A stretch of DNA of 64,000 nt from Harmonia axyridis (GCF_914767665.1 NC_059507.1:18540718-18604717), one strand, 5' to 3'. Counted from the first letter of the stretch, positions 22,867-35,093 are shown. The notes: generated by a model from the letters alone, not told the origin. A program made the numbers and translations.

Positions 22867-25800
22867 TCAATTGTCAGCAACTTCACCTTCAGTTGGTAAA
22901 GGACATAATTTATTTACAGGTCGTTTGAGCACGTTGCCGTCACTTAACCGCACTGACACGACTCGAATAACACCATCGGTGCCCGGAAAACACTCCACAA
23001 CTCGAGCCATCTTCCATACAAGTGGTGGTAAGTTGTCCTCCTTGATGATGACTAAACTGTCAGGTTTCAACAGATTTGCATGATGGGTCTTCCATTTCAA
23101 TCTGGTCTGCAGATTCCTCAGATATTCTAGGCTCCATCTTTTCCAGAATGATTGAACCATTCGCTGACGACCTTGATACAACTTGAGACGATTCTCTGGG
23201 ATGCAAGTATAGTCTCCTTCAGGTAAGGAAGTCAAAGTTCTTCCTATCAAGAAGTGTGCAGGAGTGAGGGGAAGGTTATCCTCTGGATTAGGATACATGG
23301 GATACAAAGGTCTCGAATTTAAAATAGCCTCAATTTGACATAGAATTGTGGAAAAATCTTCAAAATGTAAATTAGTATTACCTATTACTCTTTTTAGATG
23401 AAATTTTAGAATTTTGATATTAGATTCCCATAAACCTCCGAAGTTGGGAGCGCGCGGTGGGATAAATTTCCAAACAATCTTCACATTTTCAAAATGTTCT
23501 TTTAAGAAATCATCATTTGTTTTGAAGAACTTCTTGAGTTCATTATTAGCACCTACAAACTGTGTACCGTTATCCGAAAAAATAACTGATGGTGTACCTC
23601 TCCTAGCTATAAATCTTTTGAAACACTCCAAAAAAGCATGACAACTCAAACTTGTGATCAGTTCAAAATGTATAGCCTTGGTCACCATGCAGATGAAAAT
23701 ACAAACCCAAGACTTGGTCAAGCATGGTTTGCGAGTTTTCCGATCCTTCAAAATAAATGGACCAGCATAGTCACAACCTGTATTGCAAAAAGGAAACGAC
23801 TGACTTGTTCGTTCGCTTGGTAAGTTTCCTTCTATGTATTCAATAGTTGTAGGCTTGTTTTTGAAACAAACGATGCAAGTGTGAACTATTTTTCGCGCAA
23901 GATTTCTTCCATTCAGTATCCCAAATCGCTCTCTCACTGAATAGAGAAGTTGTTGAGCACCACAATGATTTAATCTTATATGTTCATGTTTCTTAATAGG
24001 TGCAACCTTACTCTTTGCACATAACAGGTGGCATTCGACCTTGTTTTCAAATTGACTTCTTATATATATGCAAGCCCCGTAACCTAGTTCTGAGCTGTCA
24101 GCAAACATGTGAAGCTCATAAACTTCCGACTTATGAATTGATACATGCCTAGGAATTCGGAAATTTTGCAATTGCAGTAAATCTTGTACAAAATTTAACC
24201 AAGTTTGCCTGAGATTCTCGGAAACCTCTTGGTCCCAGTTAATTTTTTCCTTCCAAAGTAATTGCATTATGAACTTAGCTCTGATTATAATAGGAGAAAC
24301 CAGTCCCATAGGATCAAACAGCTGACTAATAGAAGATAAAATAGACCGCTTAGTAACCGGTTTAGAAACATCAAATGTTCCAACATTGTACTCAATAGTA
24401 TCCAAAGACGCGTTCCATGATACCCCCAATGTCTTCGAACTCTCATTGTCACTCAAATTTACACTAGCTGTTTCATTCTCATGAAATTTAAATTTACTGA
24501 TCAAGGAATGGTGATTAGTTAGCCATTTTCTCAAAATGAAACCAGATTCTTGCAAAATTCTCGATACTTCAACTTGCAATTCTATAAGTTTTTCTTCATC
24601 ATCTTCGCCCTCCAGATAGTCGTCCATGTAAAAACTTTCGGAAATTGAACGACTAACCCGTGGGTTTGAAATAGCATAGTCATTTGCAAGTTCCTTAAGA
24701 ACTCTTACCGCTAAAAATGGTGATGACGCGTTCCCATAGGTAACTGTCAGTAACTCAAAACATTGTAACCTTTCTCTTTCTGAAAACCGCCAAAATATTC
24801 TCTGATACCTTGTGTGATCAGGGTGTATCCAGATTTGCCTGAACATCTTCGCAATGTCGGCACTCATAACGAATGAATGCATTCTAAATCGCAGTAAAAT
24901 TTCGATCAATTCGCTCTGAATTGTCGGACCTAATCCTTGCGCATCATTCAATGATATATCGCTGTCTGTTTTTGCCGAAAAATCAAACACAACGCGACAT
25001 GGTGTAGTAGTTGAGTTCTTGAAAATCGCATGATGCGGGACGTAATACACTGTGCCATCATCAGCCAAATCGTTGATTTCGCCTTCAACTGGCTTTAGAT
25101 GACCCAATGTCAAATATTCTTGCATGAATTTATTATAGTGTTCCCTCAAATGTTGATTCTGTTTCAAACGTTTTTCTAAACCCTCGAATCTTTTAAGAGC
25201 CATTTGTTTTGATTTACCTAATTTCTTAATGTTCTCTTTAAAAGGAATTTTGACCTTAAATCTGCCATCCCTTTGACGAGAATAGCTTTCGACGAAATGT
25301 TTTTCGCAAAATTCATTTTTGATAGCCGGTTCCAAAGATTCATCAATTTGCCAGAATTTTCTCAAATTGTCATTAAGAACGCTGTCTTCATCGACCCTTG
25401 AATTAATACATAGGTAACTACTTGTATCGCGATTTGGTTTACAGGTAGGTAACTTCCATTCACCTCCTATAACCCAACCAAATTTTGTATTTTGTAAAAC
25501 CAAACCATTATTTAATTTCATTCGTTCCATTATCAGGATATCATAGAAAATTCCCACGCCACATAAAATATCTATCTCTTCACTTTCATAAAACTTATCA
25601 TCCGACAACACTACTTCCTGGGGTATTTCGAATAAATTAGGTTTTAAATGACAACTCGGTATAGAATCAGTTATTTTTGGTAAAACCAAACAAGAAATGT
25701 CAGTCGAGTAATTATTTATTCTAGAATATAGTCGTAAATTTACCTTATGGTTTGAACGTGAAACAGAATTTTTTCCGATTCCAGTTATGGAATAATTGAC

Positions 25801-25910
25801 CGGAATTTTCCTTAAACCTAGCTTGTTCGCAAGATTTTCGGTGATAAAGTTGCTCTGAGAGCCAGCGTCTAGTAACATTCGCGCGGTTCGACGAATACCC
25901 TGTCTATTAG
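22867..25910 (-). pseudogene. BEL/Pao pol: protease, RT, partial RNase H, integrase
   Basis: Open frame of 1031 codons from 25962, of which the first ~17 come from the neighbouring LINE. Protease catalytic site LLDAGSQ near residue 32. RT with VTYGNASSPFLA and the BEL-type catalytic FYMDD near residue 445. RNase H begins (MFADSSELGYGA) but jumps after KSKVAPIKK into the integrase zinc-binding region (HIRLNHCG, HTCIVC). Roughly 300 residues normally between them are absent, without loss of frame. Integrase core has CDYAGPF, SDNGTQF near 797 and FGGLWE near 841, the DDE triad. The C-terminal chromatin-binding-like part is present up to the stop. Confidence 0.85.
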
Positions 25911-26772
25911 TACACAAGTAGCTTGTGAGACCCTTGTAAAACAATTTGTGAATTGGTGTCACTCGAATAGGTTGATATTGAGTGTAGATAAGACGGTGTG
26001 TGTTTACTTCGGCCTGAAAAATTTCGAGAGGGGTAATTTGAGAATTCGTTATATGGAGGACACCATTGTTCCAAGTGAATGTACCAAATTCCTGGGTGTC
26101 TATATAGACCGAAATCTAAGTTGGACTACCCATGTTGATTATCTCTGCAAAAAACTCAACACCACTTTTTTTGCAATACTAAGAGTTAAAAATGTACTAC
26201 CTGTTGGTTCACTATTAGACATTTATTATAGCCTGGTTTATTGCCATTTAACGTACAATATTATTTTGTGGGGCAGCTGTGTGGATATCTCAAGAATCTT
26301 CATCGCACAGAAAAGAATAATAAGAAAAATATTTAATTTGAGTTCTCGAACAAGTTGTCGGCCAGTATTTAATGCAAATAGGTTATTGCCCTTACCTTGC
26401 ATTTATATTTTGAAATGTCTTGTGTATGCAAAGGAAAATGAAAAAAACTGGACAAGACTATCCAGCAACCATGAATACAAGACCAGGAATTCACAGATTC
26501 TTTTAGTGCCTAAGCACCGAACTCACAAATTTGAATGCTCTCCACTTTATCAGAGCATTAAGTTATTCAATCATTTACCATCTTCTGTGAAATCACTGGA
26601 CTTACGTAAATTCAAACTTGAAGTAAAGGAAATTTTGTTGAAGAAATGTTATTATTCAGTACGGGAATATTGTATTGATATTTTGTCTTAGATTTAAGCT
26701 TCTATGTAAATTTTTTTTTTCATGTTGACTTATCCTATATACCTTTTGTATGGTGTCTTAATGGATGAATAA

Positions 26773-26805
<33 letters not shown>
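25911..26805 (+). mobile_element. 5'-truncated Jockey-like LINE inside BEL/Pao
   Basis: Plus-strand frame 25948-26691 is the end of a Jockey-type RT: FVNWCHSNRLILSVDKT, KFLGVYIDRNLSW, YNIILWGSC, then the C-terminal region ending YCIDILS. It finishes in a (TTA)n tail at about 26776-26805. The insertion separates the end of gag (minus strand, 26806-26916 side) from the protease start near 25910. The TSD cannot be defined because the tail and target are both TTA-rich. Confidence 0.8.
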
Positions 26806-26915
26806 TATTTCAACCTTCGCCGTCGACAGAATCGACATCGTGCCGCCGGCCGTAGCAGCATTGGACGAAATATTCAAACAATTTGCGGGATCTGTAGTTT
26901 CGACTGCCCTATGAA

Positions 26916-28244
26916 CTATACAGAGTTGCTAGACGCGACGCTGCTTGTGTCGTTGCAGACCGTAGCGTTTGCTGTAACCGATGCTCCTGTCTCACCTTTA
27001 TCAGAGCGTTCGGAATTCGAACGGTGTAACAGAGTATTGTGAAATCTATGACAAATCTTGCAGGTAGATCTTTTGCACTCTTTCAAAGAATGTTTTCCAA
27101 AACAATTGACACAACGATTCATTTTTTGAATTTCATTCATTCTTTCGTGTACATTAAGCTTTAGAAATTTATCGCATTTGAAGATAGAATGATTGCCGTT
27201 GCACAGGTAGCAAGCAAAACCATTTGCTACAAATGCATTAACTCTTTTACTCTTACTTGCGTCGTTTTTATATGTATTTTCAAAATGTTTATCAGATTTG
27301 GAGTATTTTTCTAATATATCACATTTTTCTTTCAGAAAGGAACTGATCTCTTTCAACGTGGGAAGTTCACCTTGAATTTTGAGGTTTTCCCAGTCTCTAC
27401 GAGTTCTACTATCGAATTTTGAAACAAGCAAATACACCATGAATGTGTCCCAATGTTCCGAGGGCTAACCTAGACCTTTTAAGGAACGTAAAGTGCTTAT
27501 GAATGAATCGTGCAGTTTTCTTAACTCGGTAGAATTTTCTTTTTGAATCGGACTAGCATGTAATAAAATGTTGATATACCTTTCAACAATCAGTTTTTTA
27601 TTTTCATATCTTTCCTTTAACAAATTGAATGCAATCTTGTAATTGTCCTTAGTAATTTCAATTGATTCAATGATATGGGATGCCTCTCCCTTTAGACATG
27701 ACTTTAAATAATAAAACTTTTGAACGTCGTCCAAGGACCTGTTATTTTCTATTAAAGAATTGAAGATATCTCGAAATTCCAGCCAATTTTCTACTGAACC
27801 TGAAAATTGGGGTAACACAAGTGCTGGCAATTTAGCCAATTGTTTATCTGAATATGCTGATGATATACTTTCATCATTGCTTGGCATTCTAGTATTACCG
27901 ACATTGTTGACACTGTCATTGGTATCTTCAAATTGTATTATTCTGGATTTGACAAATGAAAGTAAATTGAAATAATTGTTTTCGAAGAGTTCGCGCTCAT
28001 CTTGTTCGCGTGAAACAGCCTCAACATCCTGTGCTTCGTCTACTTGTAAATGATATTCAATTAGGTCTTGATATTTTGAAAACTCGCAATATGTGTTTTC
28101 TAGCATGCTTAACCTCGCCTTGAGCTGTTCAACTATTTTGACATCGAGACTATCCAATTGAATTTTATCAACAAAATTTTGAAATCTTGTTAGAGCTCCC
28201 TTGCTCAAACCTCGCTTGAAACGTAATTCATTAATAGACGTCAT
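26916..28244 (-). pseudogene. BEL/Pao gag with in-frame stop
   Basis: Two segments, 28244-27465 and 27440-26916, share one frame and are separated by a TAG near 27465. The first has the capsid-like region typical of BEL/Pao (LPQFSGSVENWLEFRD, then FYYLKSCLKGEA). The second has zinc knuckles: CYLCNGNHSIFKC and CVNCFGKHSLKEC, CKICHRFHNTLLH. Gag packages the RNA and forms particles. The stop is consistent with a single CAG to TAG change, which I infer. Confidence 0.85.
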
Positions 28245-28523
28245 TTTTACAATGAATAAGAATAGACGTACCTACCAGGCAATAATCGATAATAGAAATG
28301 AATAAGCGATGAATAGAGAGTAAATAATTCGTAATAGGTAATATCAATTTACGTGAGGCAATTAATTGAAATAAATTCGTAAAAAAAGGCTTGGATTGGA
28401 AAGGACTCACTCTGTACTTTCTCGAAAGGGCGTCGTGACTTGACTTGAATGGCTGCAGGAATGGCGTCGTGAAGACTTTTGTAGATCGTCGGCTTATTGA
28501 ATCCGGTAGAAGGTCCAATTTTA

Positions 28524-28800
28524 TGGTATAACTTGCACTGGTTTGAATGAAACTTGAATTAAGTGGACTGTATATTTGAAATATGGAAATTGTAACAAGT
28601 AACAAACAATGCATAAGTTGTAATAAGAATAGAAAATGGCCGTATCGGCGTAACGTTCGATCTTGATCCTTAAGTTTGAATGCCTTCCGTTGCGTCGCCG
28701 CCTCGGCCCTTTCGTCCCTCGCGCAGAGGCTGGGTTCCATTTCTTTCCAGTCACGGCTCCCTCTGGTGGCGGACAATACAATTCGTTGAGTGCGTTACCA
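28524..28800 (-). repeat. BEL/Pao LTR (5' LTR of the minus-strand element)
   Basis: 277 bp, matching 22470-22746 except for one base. On the minus strand it begins TGGTAACGC and ends GTTATACCA. Open frames that appear to start here are chance read-through. Confidence 0.9.
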
Positions 28801-28805
28801 ATTAC

Positions 28806-30464
28806 CAACTTCTTACTAACAGAGATCCAACCGTTACAATACAAGGTAAATGTAATGCATTGATTAAACGATGGGTCAGTGAGGGCCACATAACACAAAT
28901 ACAAGGTAAATCACTGTACATTTACAATTCAGTTCCAGCTAGATTCAACGGTTTACCAAAAATCCACAAACCCATTCTTGCCTTGAGACCAATAATATCA
29001 TCTGTTAACACCCCCACATCCAAACTGTCAGTTTTTGTTTCAGACATCCTGTCTAAATATCTTTCTTCTACCAGAAGTAGATATTTTATTGAAGATTCCT
29101 TTGCTTTTGCCCAGTATGTGAATGATTTCCAGTTACCTGTTGATTATGTCCTGATCAGCCTGGACGTTGTATCTCTTTTCACCAACATTCCTGTCGAGTT
29201 GGCAGTTTCAGCTGTTGAGAACAAGTGGGATACTATCAGAAACCACACAAGTCTACCAAAAGAAGAATTCATCCATGCCATCAAGTTCCTGTTTTCTTCA
29301 AACTATTTTCTTTTTAATGGTAGGTTCTTCAAGCAGGTGCTCGGTTCCCCTATGGGTTCCAACTTCAGTCCATCCATTGCTGAATTAGTAATGGAATTAC
29401 TTCTGGACGGCATTCTTGTTAGTATTCCTTTCCACATTCCTTTCATCAAGAAATATGTTGATGATCTAATATGTGCTGTACCTAAAGACCAGATTGCTTT
29501 CGTTCTAGACAGGTTTAACAGTGAACATGAAAGTATACAGTTTACTTTGGAGGAAGAAACAGCGAATGGGGTCCCATTCCTGGATACAAGGGTGATTCGA
29601 ACACTGGAAAATAGGCTGATTCTGGATTGGTACCGAAAACCAACAAGTTCAGGGAGATACATACACTATTTTTCTAATCATTCATATGGACAAAAGGTAA
29701 ACATGATTTTAGGATTGAAGAATCGCATAGAAAAGGTTGCCCATCCAAGTCTAAGGCGGCAGAATCTGAGGTTGTTGATGCAGTTGATGCTAGAGAATGG
29801 ATACCCAAAAAGGTTATTGTCCAGGTTGATTTATAATACCACTCCTTCGACACGGCCAACGAATGGAGAGAGGAGCGCATCCACCACTGTGGACACTGAG
29901 AACACGGGTAGAATTCTTTACTTGTCTATTCCCCTAATTAATGGTATGACAAACGCATTAATTAACCTCTTAAAGACCACAGAAATTATGTTGATTCAGA
30001 AATCTTATTTTCAAATTGACAGATTATACAGTCGAGTGAAAGATAGGATGACTGTTGATAACATGAGTGGTGTGGTATATTGTATTCCTTGTTCAATATG
30101 CAGTGAGGTGTACATTGGTCAGACGTCTCAGCTTCTGAAGAGAAGGATTGCTCAACACAAAAGCGACATCAAGAATTCAAGTAAGATTTGTGCCCTAGCA
30201 GACCATACCCGGGACAAAGATCATCCAATGAATTATGATTCCACCAAAATCCTAGAAATTGAAGTTAGTGGAAGAAAAAGATGTTTCTTAGAGATGTATC
30301 ATATTAAACGCCAAACCTGTTCGATGAACTACAGAAGGGATGTAAATAATATCAGCTCCATCTATTCAGTTCGGTGGGAGAGAATTAGGTGGATCACATA
30401 CAGAAGGAATTTCAACAAGTTCAGCAGTCGTAGGGATAACGTGAAAATGAATTCTGTGTTCTAG
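28806..30464 (+). pseudogene. PLE RT and GIY-YIG endonuclease with 20-bp C-terminal deletion
   Basis: Carries SLDVVSLFTNIP, GSPMGSNFSP, KKYVDDLIC, and the GIY-YIG part with EVYIGQTS and KRRIAQHKSD. Almost identical to the minus-strand copy at 20109-21869. At about 30367 it lacks 20 bp present in that copy (and in the copy at 63.6 kb), which shifts the frame and replaces the last ~25 residues. The open frame appears to begin at 28680, but its first ~40 codons are BEL/Pao LTR, so no natural start exists here. Confidence 0.85.
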
Positions 30465-30879
30465 GCCATTTCTGTGAGAGGGGATTGGTTTCGGTTCATG
30501 GAATCTTTCAAAAAAATCGCATTTGTTCTGAGTTCGGTGAGAGTGAATTACTGCGACCAATGTGATTTAATGCTACTCTATGTTTCATCTGTCATGTGCG
30601 TGTATTCTGTGGCAAGTCTGGTTGACAACATTTTTGACAACCTCTCATTTTGTTGATTATTCTGTTTACCTATTTACTTATTATAATTGATTTCTACTCC
30701 TTCACAAACGAAATATCAGATCTTTTTTCGCTGAAGCTGTTGATGTTCTTGTTAGTTGCTTTCTTGAGAGCTATTGATTTGTGTTCAAATAAGATCTTTA
30801 CAACTCTGTATTTCGGTATGTACTATTTTTACATGATTTGTGATTGCCTTATTTTGACTGTTTTCTATTGCTATTGTAG

Positions 30880-30919
30880 AGTCCTGAAGAAAGTCCCCAT
30901 CCGGATCGAAACGTCGACT
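30880..30919 (+). ncRNA. Hammerhead motif of PLE pseudo-LTR, stem II weakened
   Basis: AGTC/GACT stem I, CTGAAGA, GAAA and CGTC are intact, but stem II has two changes relative to the other copies (G to A and G to C), which reduce pairing. Probably poor or no self-cleavage. Confidence 0.6.
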
Positions 30920-31018
30920 AAATGAAATAAAGAAGAGTGACATTATAACACTTATCAATTTTCCCACACCCCTTATCTAACTTATAATTATTGTTGTATA
31001 TTGGGAATTAAAATTGTT

Positions 31019-31039
31019 GATATATATATATATATATAC

Positions 31040-31090
<51 letters not shown>

Positions 31091-31154
31091 TTATATATAT
31101 ATATATATATATAAATATATATATGTGTATATAAATATATATATATATATATAT
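31019..31154. repeat. (TA)n arrays with a central T-run
   Basis: TA arrays on both sides of a poly-T stretch (about 31073-31092), between two PLE families. Confidence 0.9.
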
Positions 31155-31247
31155 GTTGTCTCCAGATAACAGTCGTACTATAAATATCGTGAATCTTTAA
31201 GGGAATTCGACTGATAAGAAGGATTTCAGTTTTACTCTTTATTCATA

Positions 31248-31285
31248 CCAAGCTTTCGGAACTGGTTAGTTCCTTCCTCAGGGTT
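31248..31285 (-). ncRNA. Hammerhead motif, second PLE family
   Basis: Minus strand: ACC/GGT stem I, core CTGAGGA, strong stem II GGAAC/GTTCC around TAACCA, GAAA, GCTT. CTT fits the NUH cleavage rule. Stem III is minimal. Confidence 0.65.
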
Positions 31286-31577
31286 ACTACAATTTTAACA
31301 ATTAAAATTAAAATTACATATACAAAAAGAACTTTCCCAAATCTTTAAAAACAGTCACTTACAGAATTTGAGGTTGTCTCCTTAATAAGTTAAAATTCAT
31401 CAATTAACGCAAATTTTTAAGTAAATTAGTCTCAAATACTCTATCAGTTGGATTAATCTTTCTTTGTCAATTGGATGTGAAGTATAAACAGTGTGTCTAA
31501 CCTAACTTGATTATTTTCTTTGGTACATATCACAGAATCGCATTGCGTCAACTTTGGTTTACTTTTTCTTCTTATTT

Positions 31578-31864
31578 TTATTCGTCTAGTGGTCCATAAT
31601 AGAATCGTTCCCGGTTTGGATATGTTAACAGGAACGTGTAAACATTGCTTAATCTTTGTACGTCAGTTTTTTTATTTATTGGATTTTCTTGATTTCTTAT
31701 GTTGATCATTTCTTGTATCAGTCTTTTATTATATTTACCTTCCGTACATAATACTTCTGTATTTTCAAAATCAATTTTATGATCCTTTTTCATTGAGTGT
31801 ACAGCTAAAGCACATCGTGGGTTCATTGTCCGGATATCACTCTTATGTAACGTTAATCGACTCT
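31578..31864 (-). pseudogene. PLE endonuclease C-terminal part
   Basis: Minus strand. LHKSDIRT and CALAVHSMKKDH match the central GIY-YIG helix and following HTRDKDH-type segment of PLE endonucleases. It continues to the C-terminus (IQEMINIRNQ). The N-terminal part of the same domain is at 34455-34560, beyond the insertion. Confidence 0.75.
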
Positions 31865-32079
31865 TTAAGGTTGTAGACTACTTTGCGCTGAAACTGCAAT
31901 TCCGCTAGATGGAGCTACCCGAAAATTTTTGGTAGATTTGTACCTGACACACCCATTCAATTTGAAGAACCGCCTGTTTGGTATTTATTGCCCCTAATAA
32001 AATCTCAACTCTCGATGGAGCCCAGCAAAGAGTAAATTTGTGTTTCTGTAAACTTTAGAAATTCAGTTCAGTTTAGATA

Positions 32080-32272
32080 CAGTGGCGTATCCTAGGGGGG
32101 GATAAGGGGGATATATACCCCCAGGAGGAATATCCATTATATGTAACAACCTTATATATCACAATCTTATTATGAGTAAGCAAAATTCTTTGGAAAACTT
32201 CTTCAAAAGTAGGAAAATTTGATTTTTTTTCCTTTATCCCCCCTCCAAGGCTTATGTCTGGGTACGCCACTG
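32080..32272. mobile_element. 193-bp hAT-type MITE
   Basis: Ends CAGTGGCGTA and TACGCCACTG are inverted repeats, with GGGGGGATAA / TTATCCCCCC just inside. The flanks TTTAGATA (32072-32079) and TTTAGGTA (32273-32280) agree at 7 of 8 positions, fitting an 8-bp duplication. No coding capacity. Confidence 0.8.
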
Positions 32273-32937
32273 TTTAGGTATATAATACTAAATAAGAAAA
32301 TCGCTGAAAATATTGTGAAGTTAGAAATGACAATGAACCACTGTCATGGACTTATTTTGAGTATGGATAATAGAAATAGCAATTTATTCGAATTGAGAAA
32401 AAATATATGATCATCTCTGGTTGTATGATTTCACAGAGAAAATCAGAAAAATTTGGATATTGAGATTTCTAGAATGTAAAATTCGAAAAGCTTTTGAGTT
32501 CTCATTTTATGCGCCTTTGGAGGCCACAACACTGTGTATAGGAATATAAGATATGCGATTTATTAGGTTATTGTTGTCGATCTCTTTATCTAGATGAGAA
32601 TTTTTGATATTCTCCTGAAATTCAGAATGATTATTCAAATGATTATTTGACATTTGACACGTATCATAAGTCGTGAAAAAAAATTAGTGAGGGCAATAAG
32701 AAAAGGGTAACAGAATAGGAATGAAAAGTTGTATTTTGTTCTGTCTATCGGGTGTCACTTTGGGTTTTTACAGATATATTCAGCTCATCTAAGTTCAATA
32801 TTCAAGCTTTGTTTCATCGAAATCGGATGAAAAGGGTTATTGCCAAATAAAATCCACACAATAATTTGTTTTACTAGGCGACAAAGTAGTGATTGACTAC
32901 CTTAGCTGAATTCCCAGCCACGCTACGCTCAGCCATG

Positions 32938-33020
32938 TACAGTATAACTTCAGTAGACCGGGCAGATTTCGTTCCGGTACCTGCCCGGATTATGGAGGCG
33001 TCCGGATTACTGGAGTGATT
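32938..33020. mobile_element. Tigger/pogo-like single end
   Basis: TACAGTATAACTTCAGTAGA followed by CCGGGCAG, then CCGGATTATGGAGGCGTCCG, resembles the inverted-repeat start of Tigger-type elements. I found no matching opposite end, so this is probably a remnant. Confidence 0.35.
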
Positions 33021-34400
33021 TTAATTTATGAAATGAAGCAACTTATAAATTATCAAAATAAGGCTTATTACTCAAGTCACAAAAAAAAATTTGAAAAGTA
33101 CGGCCATTGTGGCGAAGTGATATCTCGGAAACTATCAACATTTAAGAAATCTAAAGAAACGAAAAATGTAATGTGTGATTTTTTTCAATTCAATATGTTA
33201 TGATCCTTCCTTCATCAACGAAGGCATCTATTAACTCGAGAAAAAAATGGAATATTTCAATACTGTTAGAATTTCATATAATTGAAATTCAATTACACAA
33301 ATGGCGGATTTTTTTTGGATTAAAAGATGTCATTCGCTGATGGAGAAACGGTATATAATGATGAAAAAGAAAAAACGCACATCACTTTACATTGCATTAC
33401 ATAAATTTTTCATTTTTTGTTAACGAAAAAAATTATTTATAAGAAAATTTTGCAATTTCTCAAACTTTTATGACATGAAATTTTCAAGGAGGTATGTATA
33501 CAAGAATGGCTTCACGAAGCAAAAAATGTTTACTATAAATTTTTTCAAGTTAATATTAATGAAGGAAGTACGAGAAAATTTTCTTAATCAAGAATTGCCT
33601 ATTTTTAGGGTTAAATTAAATGACAAATATTGTAGATAGAGTTTCGGGAATAGGGAGTTTTTCAAAAGAATTTTTTTTTTTGAGAATTTTTTTTCAGATT
33701 TCTCAAATATTGATAATTTTCCATATTTCGGCAAAAATCCAGATACCTTTTTTTCATCTTAATTTCTTTATGACTTTTGAAATTTTCTTTATGATACTAA
33801 GCGCTCAAAATGTAGGTACTTCTCCAGACATCATTACGAATAAAATCAGCTAGCATATATATTTTAGGAACAGTATCGTTTGTAATTCTAACAATGATTT
33901 CATAACAAGTTTTCTACCTATTCCTATTCTCCAGTGCAATATTGTCATAAACTAGTAATGTACACAATTTTAGCCAATCAGAGAAACCCTACCCTCGTAA
34001 ATCATAAAAGTGTCATTCATCTCGAGCCATAAAATACAGTCCAAGATTCTATTGGCGTTCATGTTGCAAAAAGGCGTGAACCTTTGGGAGGCGTTCCAAA
34101 AAGCATAATTCTATTTGAAAAACATCTACAATTAGAGCAAATCAAGCAATTTTAAAAAAATGCTTGCACCAATTCAAAACTCATAATATCACTGAACATT
34201 TGTGGATGAGTTACTTGAAATGAGAAGTCTCTCTAAAGCTGAATAGTCATTTAAAGAAAGTGTTTAATTTCAAATTTCAATTTTCGGAATACTATCGATT
34301 TTTGTTTTAAAAACGAGACGAGATCTTCAAGTTCACTATCACGTCATTGTTCACTCAAAAAATGAAATGAATCCGACCTGTACTTTGGAATTGGAATGCA
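33021..34400. other. Unassigned AT-rich interior of the TTAA-flanked block
   Basis: Short open frames only, no family motif. Nothing further recognised. Confidence 0.45.
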
Positions 34401-34454
34401 CTGAAATTAGCACTGAAATAGCAGTGGTATGAACAAGGTATTGAACACCCTTAA

Positions 34455-35020
34455 CCATTGAGATGTTTGTCCCACATAGGTGCCATCACATTCGGAACAT
34501 TTAATTTTATACACTACATTAGATTTCAGTGGGTTTGGTGTTATATCTTTCAATTTACTGTATAACATCTTGATAGTTTTCGTGTTGTATGTACTTATTT
34601 TTACTTTTTCATCTTTAAAACAATTCTTAATTTTGCTGGTTAGATTTCCTATGTTGGGAAGGCTGCCATATTTTATTACAGGATCATCTTGAACTATATT
34701 TTCAATTTGTTCAGGTTTTCGTCGAGATTCTGTTATGGAGACTCTGTCAGTTTCATACATTAGTTTGTCGAGCATTTGTTTTGGATAGGAATTTTGCCGA
34801 AAGATCTCATGTAATTTCTTTATGTTCGCATCCACCATATCTGGATGGCAGATTCTTTGTATCCTGTTTTTCATTTCTTTGATACAATTTATTTTCATGT
34901 TTATCGGATGTTCTGATTTGAAATGTATGAATTTGTTTGAATTTGTTTCTTTTTGATACCAGTCCAGTTTAATTATGTTATTTATTCTGCAAACCTTTGT
35001 ATCCAGGAATGGAACAGAAA
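34455..35020 (-). pseudogene. PLE late RT, thumb and start of GIY-YIG domain
   Basis: Minus strand. Begins at FLDTKV and continues LDWYQKETNS (as in the other PLE copies: FLDTRV, LDWYRKPTSS). A thumb/linker region follows, then VVYKIKCSEC and GTYVGQTSQWL of the GIY-YIG nuclease. Only about 190 residues. The catalytic RT residues are missing because of truncation at 35020. Confidence 0.8.
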
Positions 35021-35093
35021 ACAGGGTTTTTAAAGATTTGGGAAAGTTCTTTTTGTATATGTAATTTTAATTTTAATTGTTAAAATTGTAGTA

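Larger units (their letters stand above)
22470..28800 (-). mobile_element. Young BEL/Pao LTR retrotransposon, internally deleted
   Basis: 277-bp LTRs at both ends differ at one base by eye (A/G in a GGTTT[A/G]AATG context). ATTAC flanks the element at 22465-22469 and 28801-28805, and the PLE frame continues across the site. Order on the minus strand: gag, protease, RT, partial RNase H, integrase. A LINE lies between gag and protease, gag has an in-frame stop, and about 300 codons of RNase H/integrase junction are missing. It could only have moved with proteins supplied by other copies, or decayed very recently. Confidence 0.9.
28806..30990 (+). mobile_element. Penelope-like element, 3' part of the + copy
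   Basis: Continues the copy begun at 21935-22469 after the BEL/Pao insertion. RT and endonuclease coding run to about 30464, then a pseudo-LTR with a hammerhead at 30880-30919 and a TA tail from about 31019. Confidence 0.85.
31869..34450. mobile_element. TTAA-flanked 2.6-kb insertion, piggyBac-like?
   Basis: The PLE frame is broken by 2582 bp lying between TTAA at 31865-31868 and TTAA at 34451-34454; setting aside one TTAA and the insert restores the PLE frame. TTAA duplication is the signature of piggyBac elements. The ends (GGTTGTAGACTACTTT and, inverted, GGGTGTTCAATACCTT) match at about 11 of 16 positions, so the inverted repeats are weak or decayed. I see no transposase. Inside are a small hAT-type MITE and one Tigger-like end. 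Confidence 0.6.

Noticed and set aside
28680..28805. Apparent N-terminus of the 594-codon PLE frame
   Set aside because: These codons lie in the BEL/Pao LTR; the PLE part begins only at 28806.
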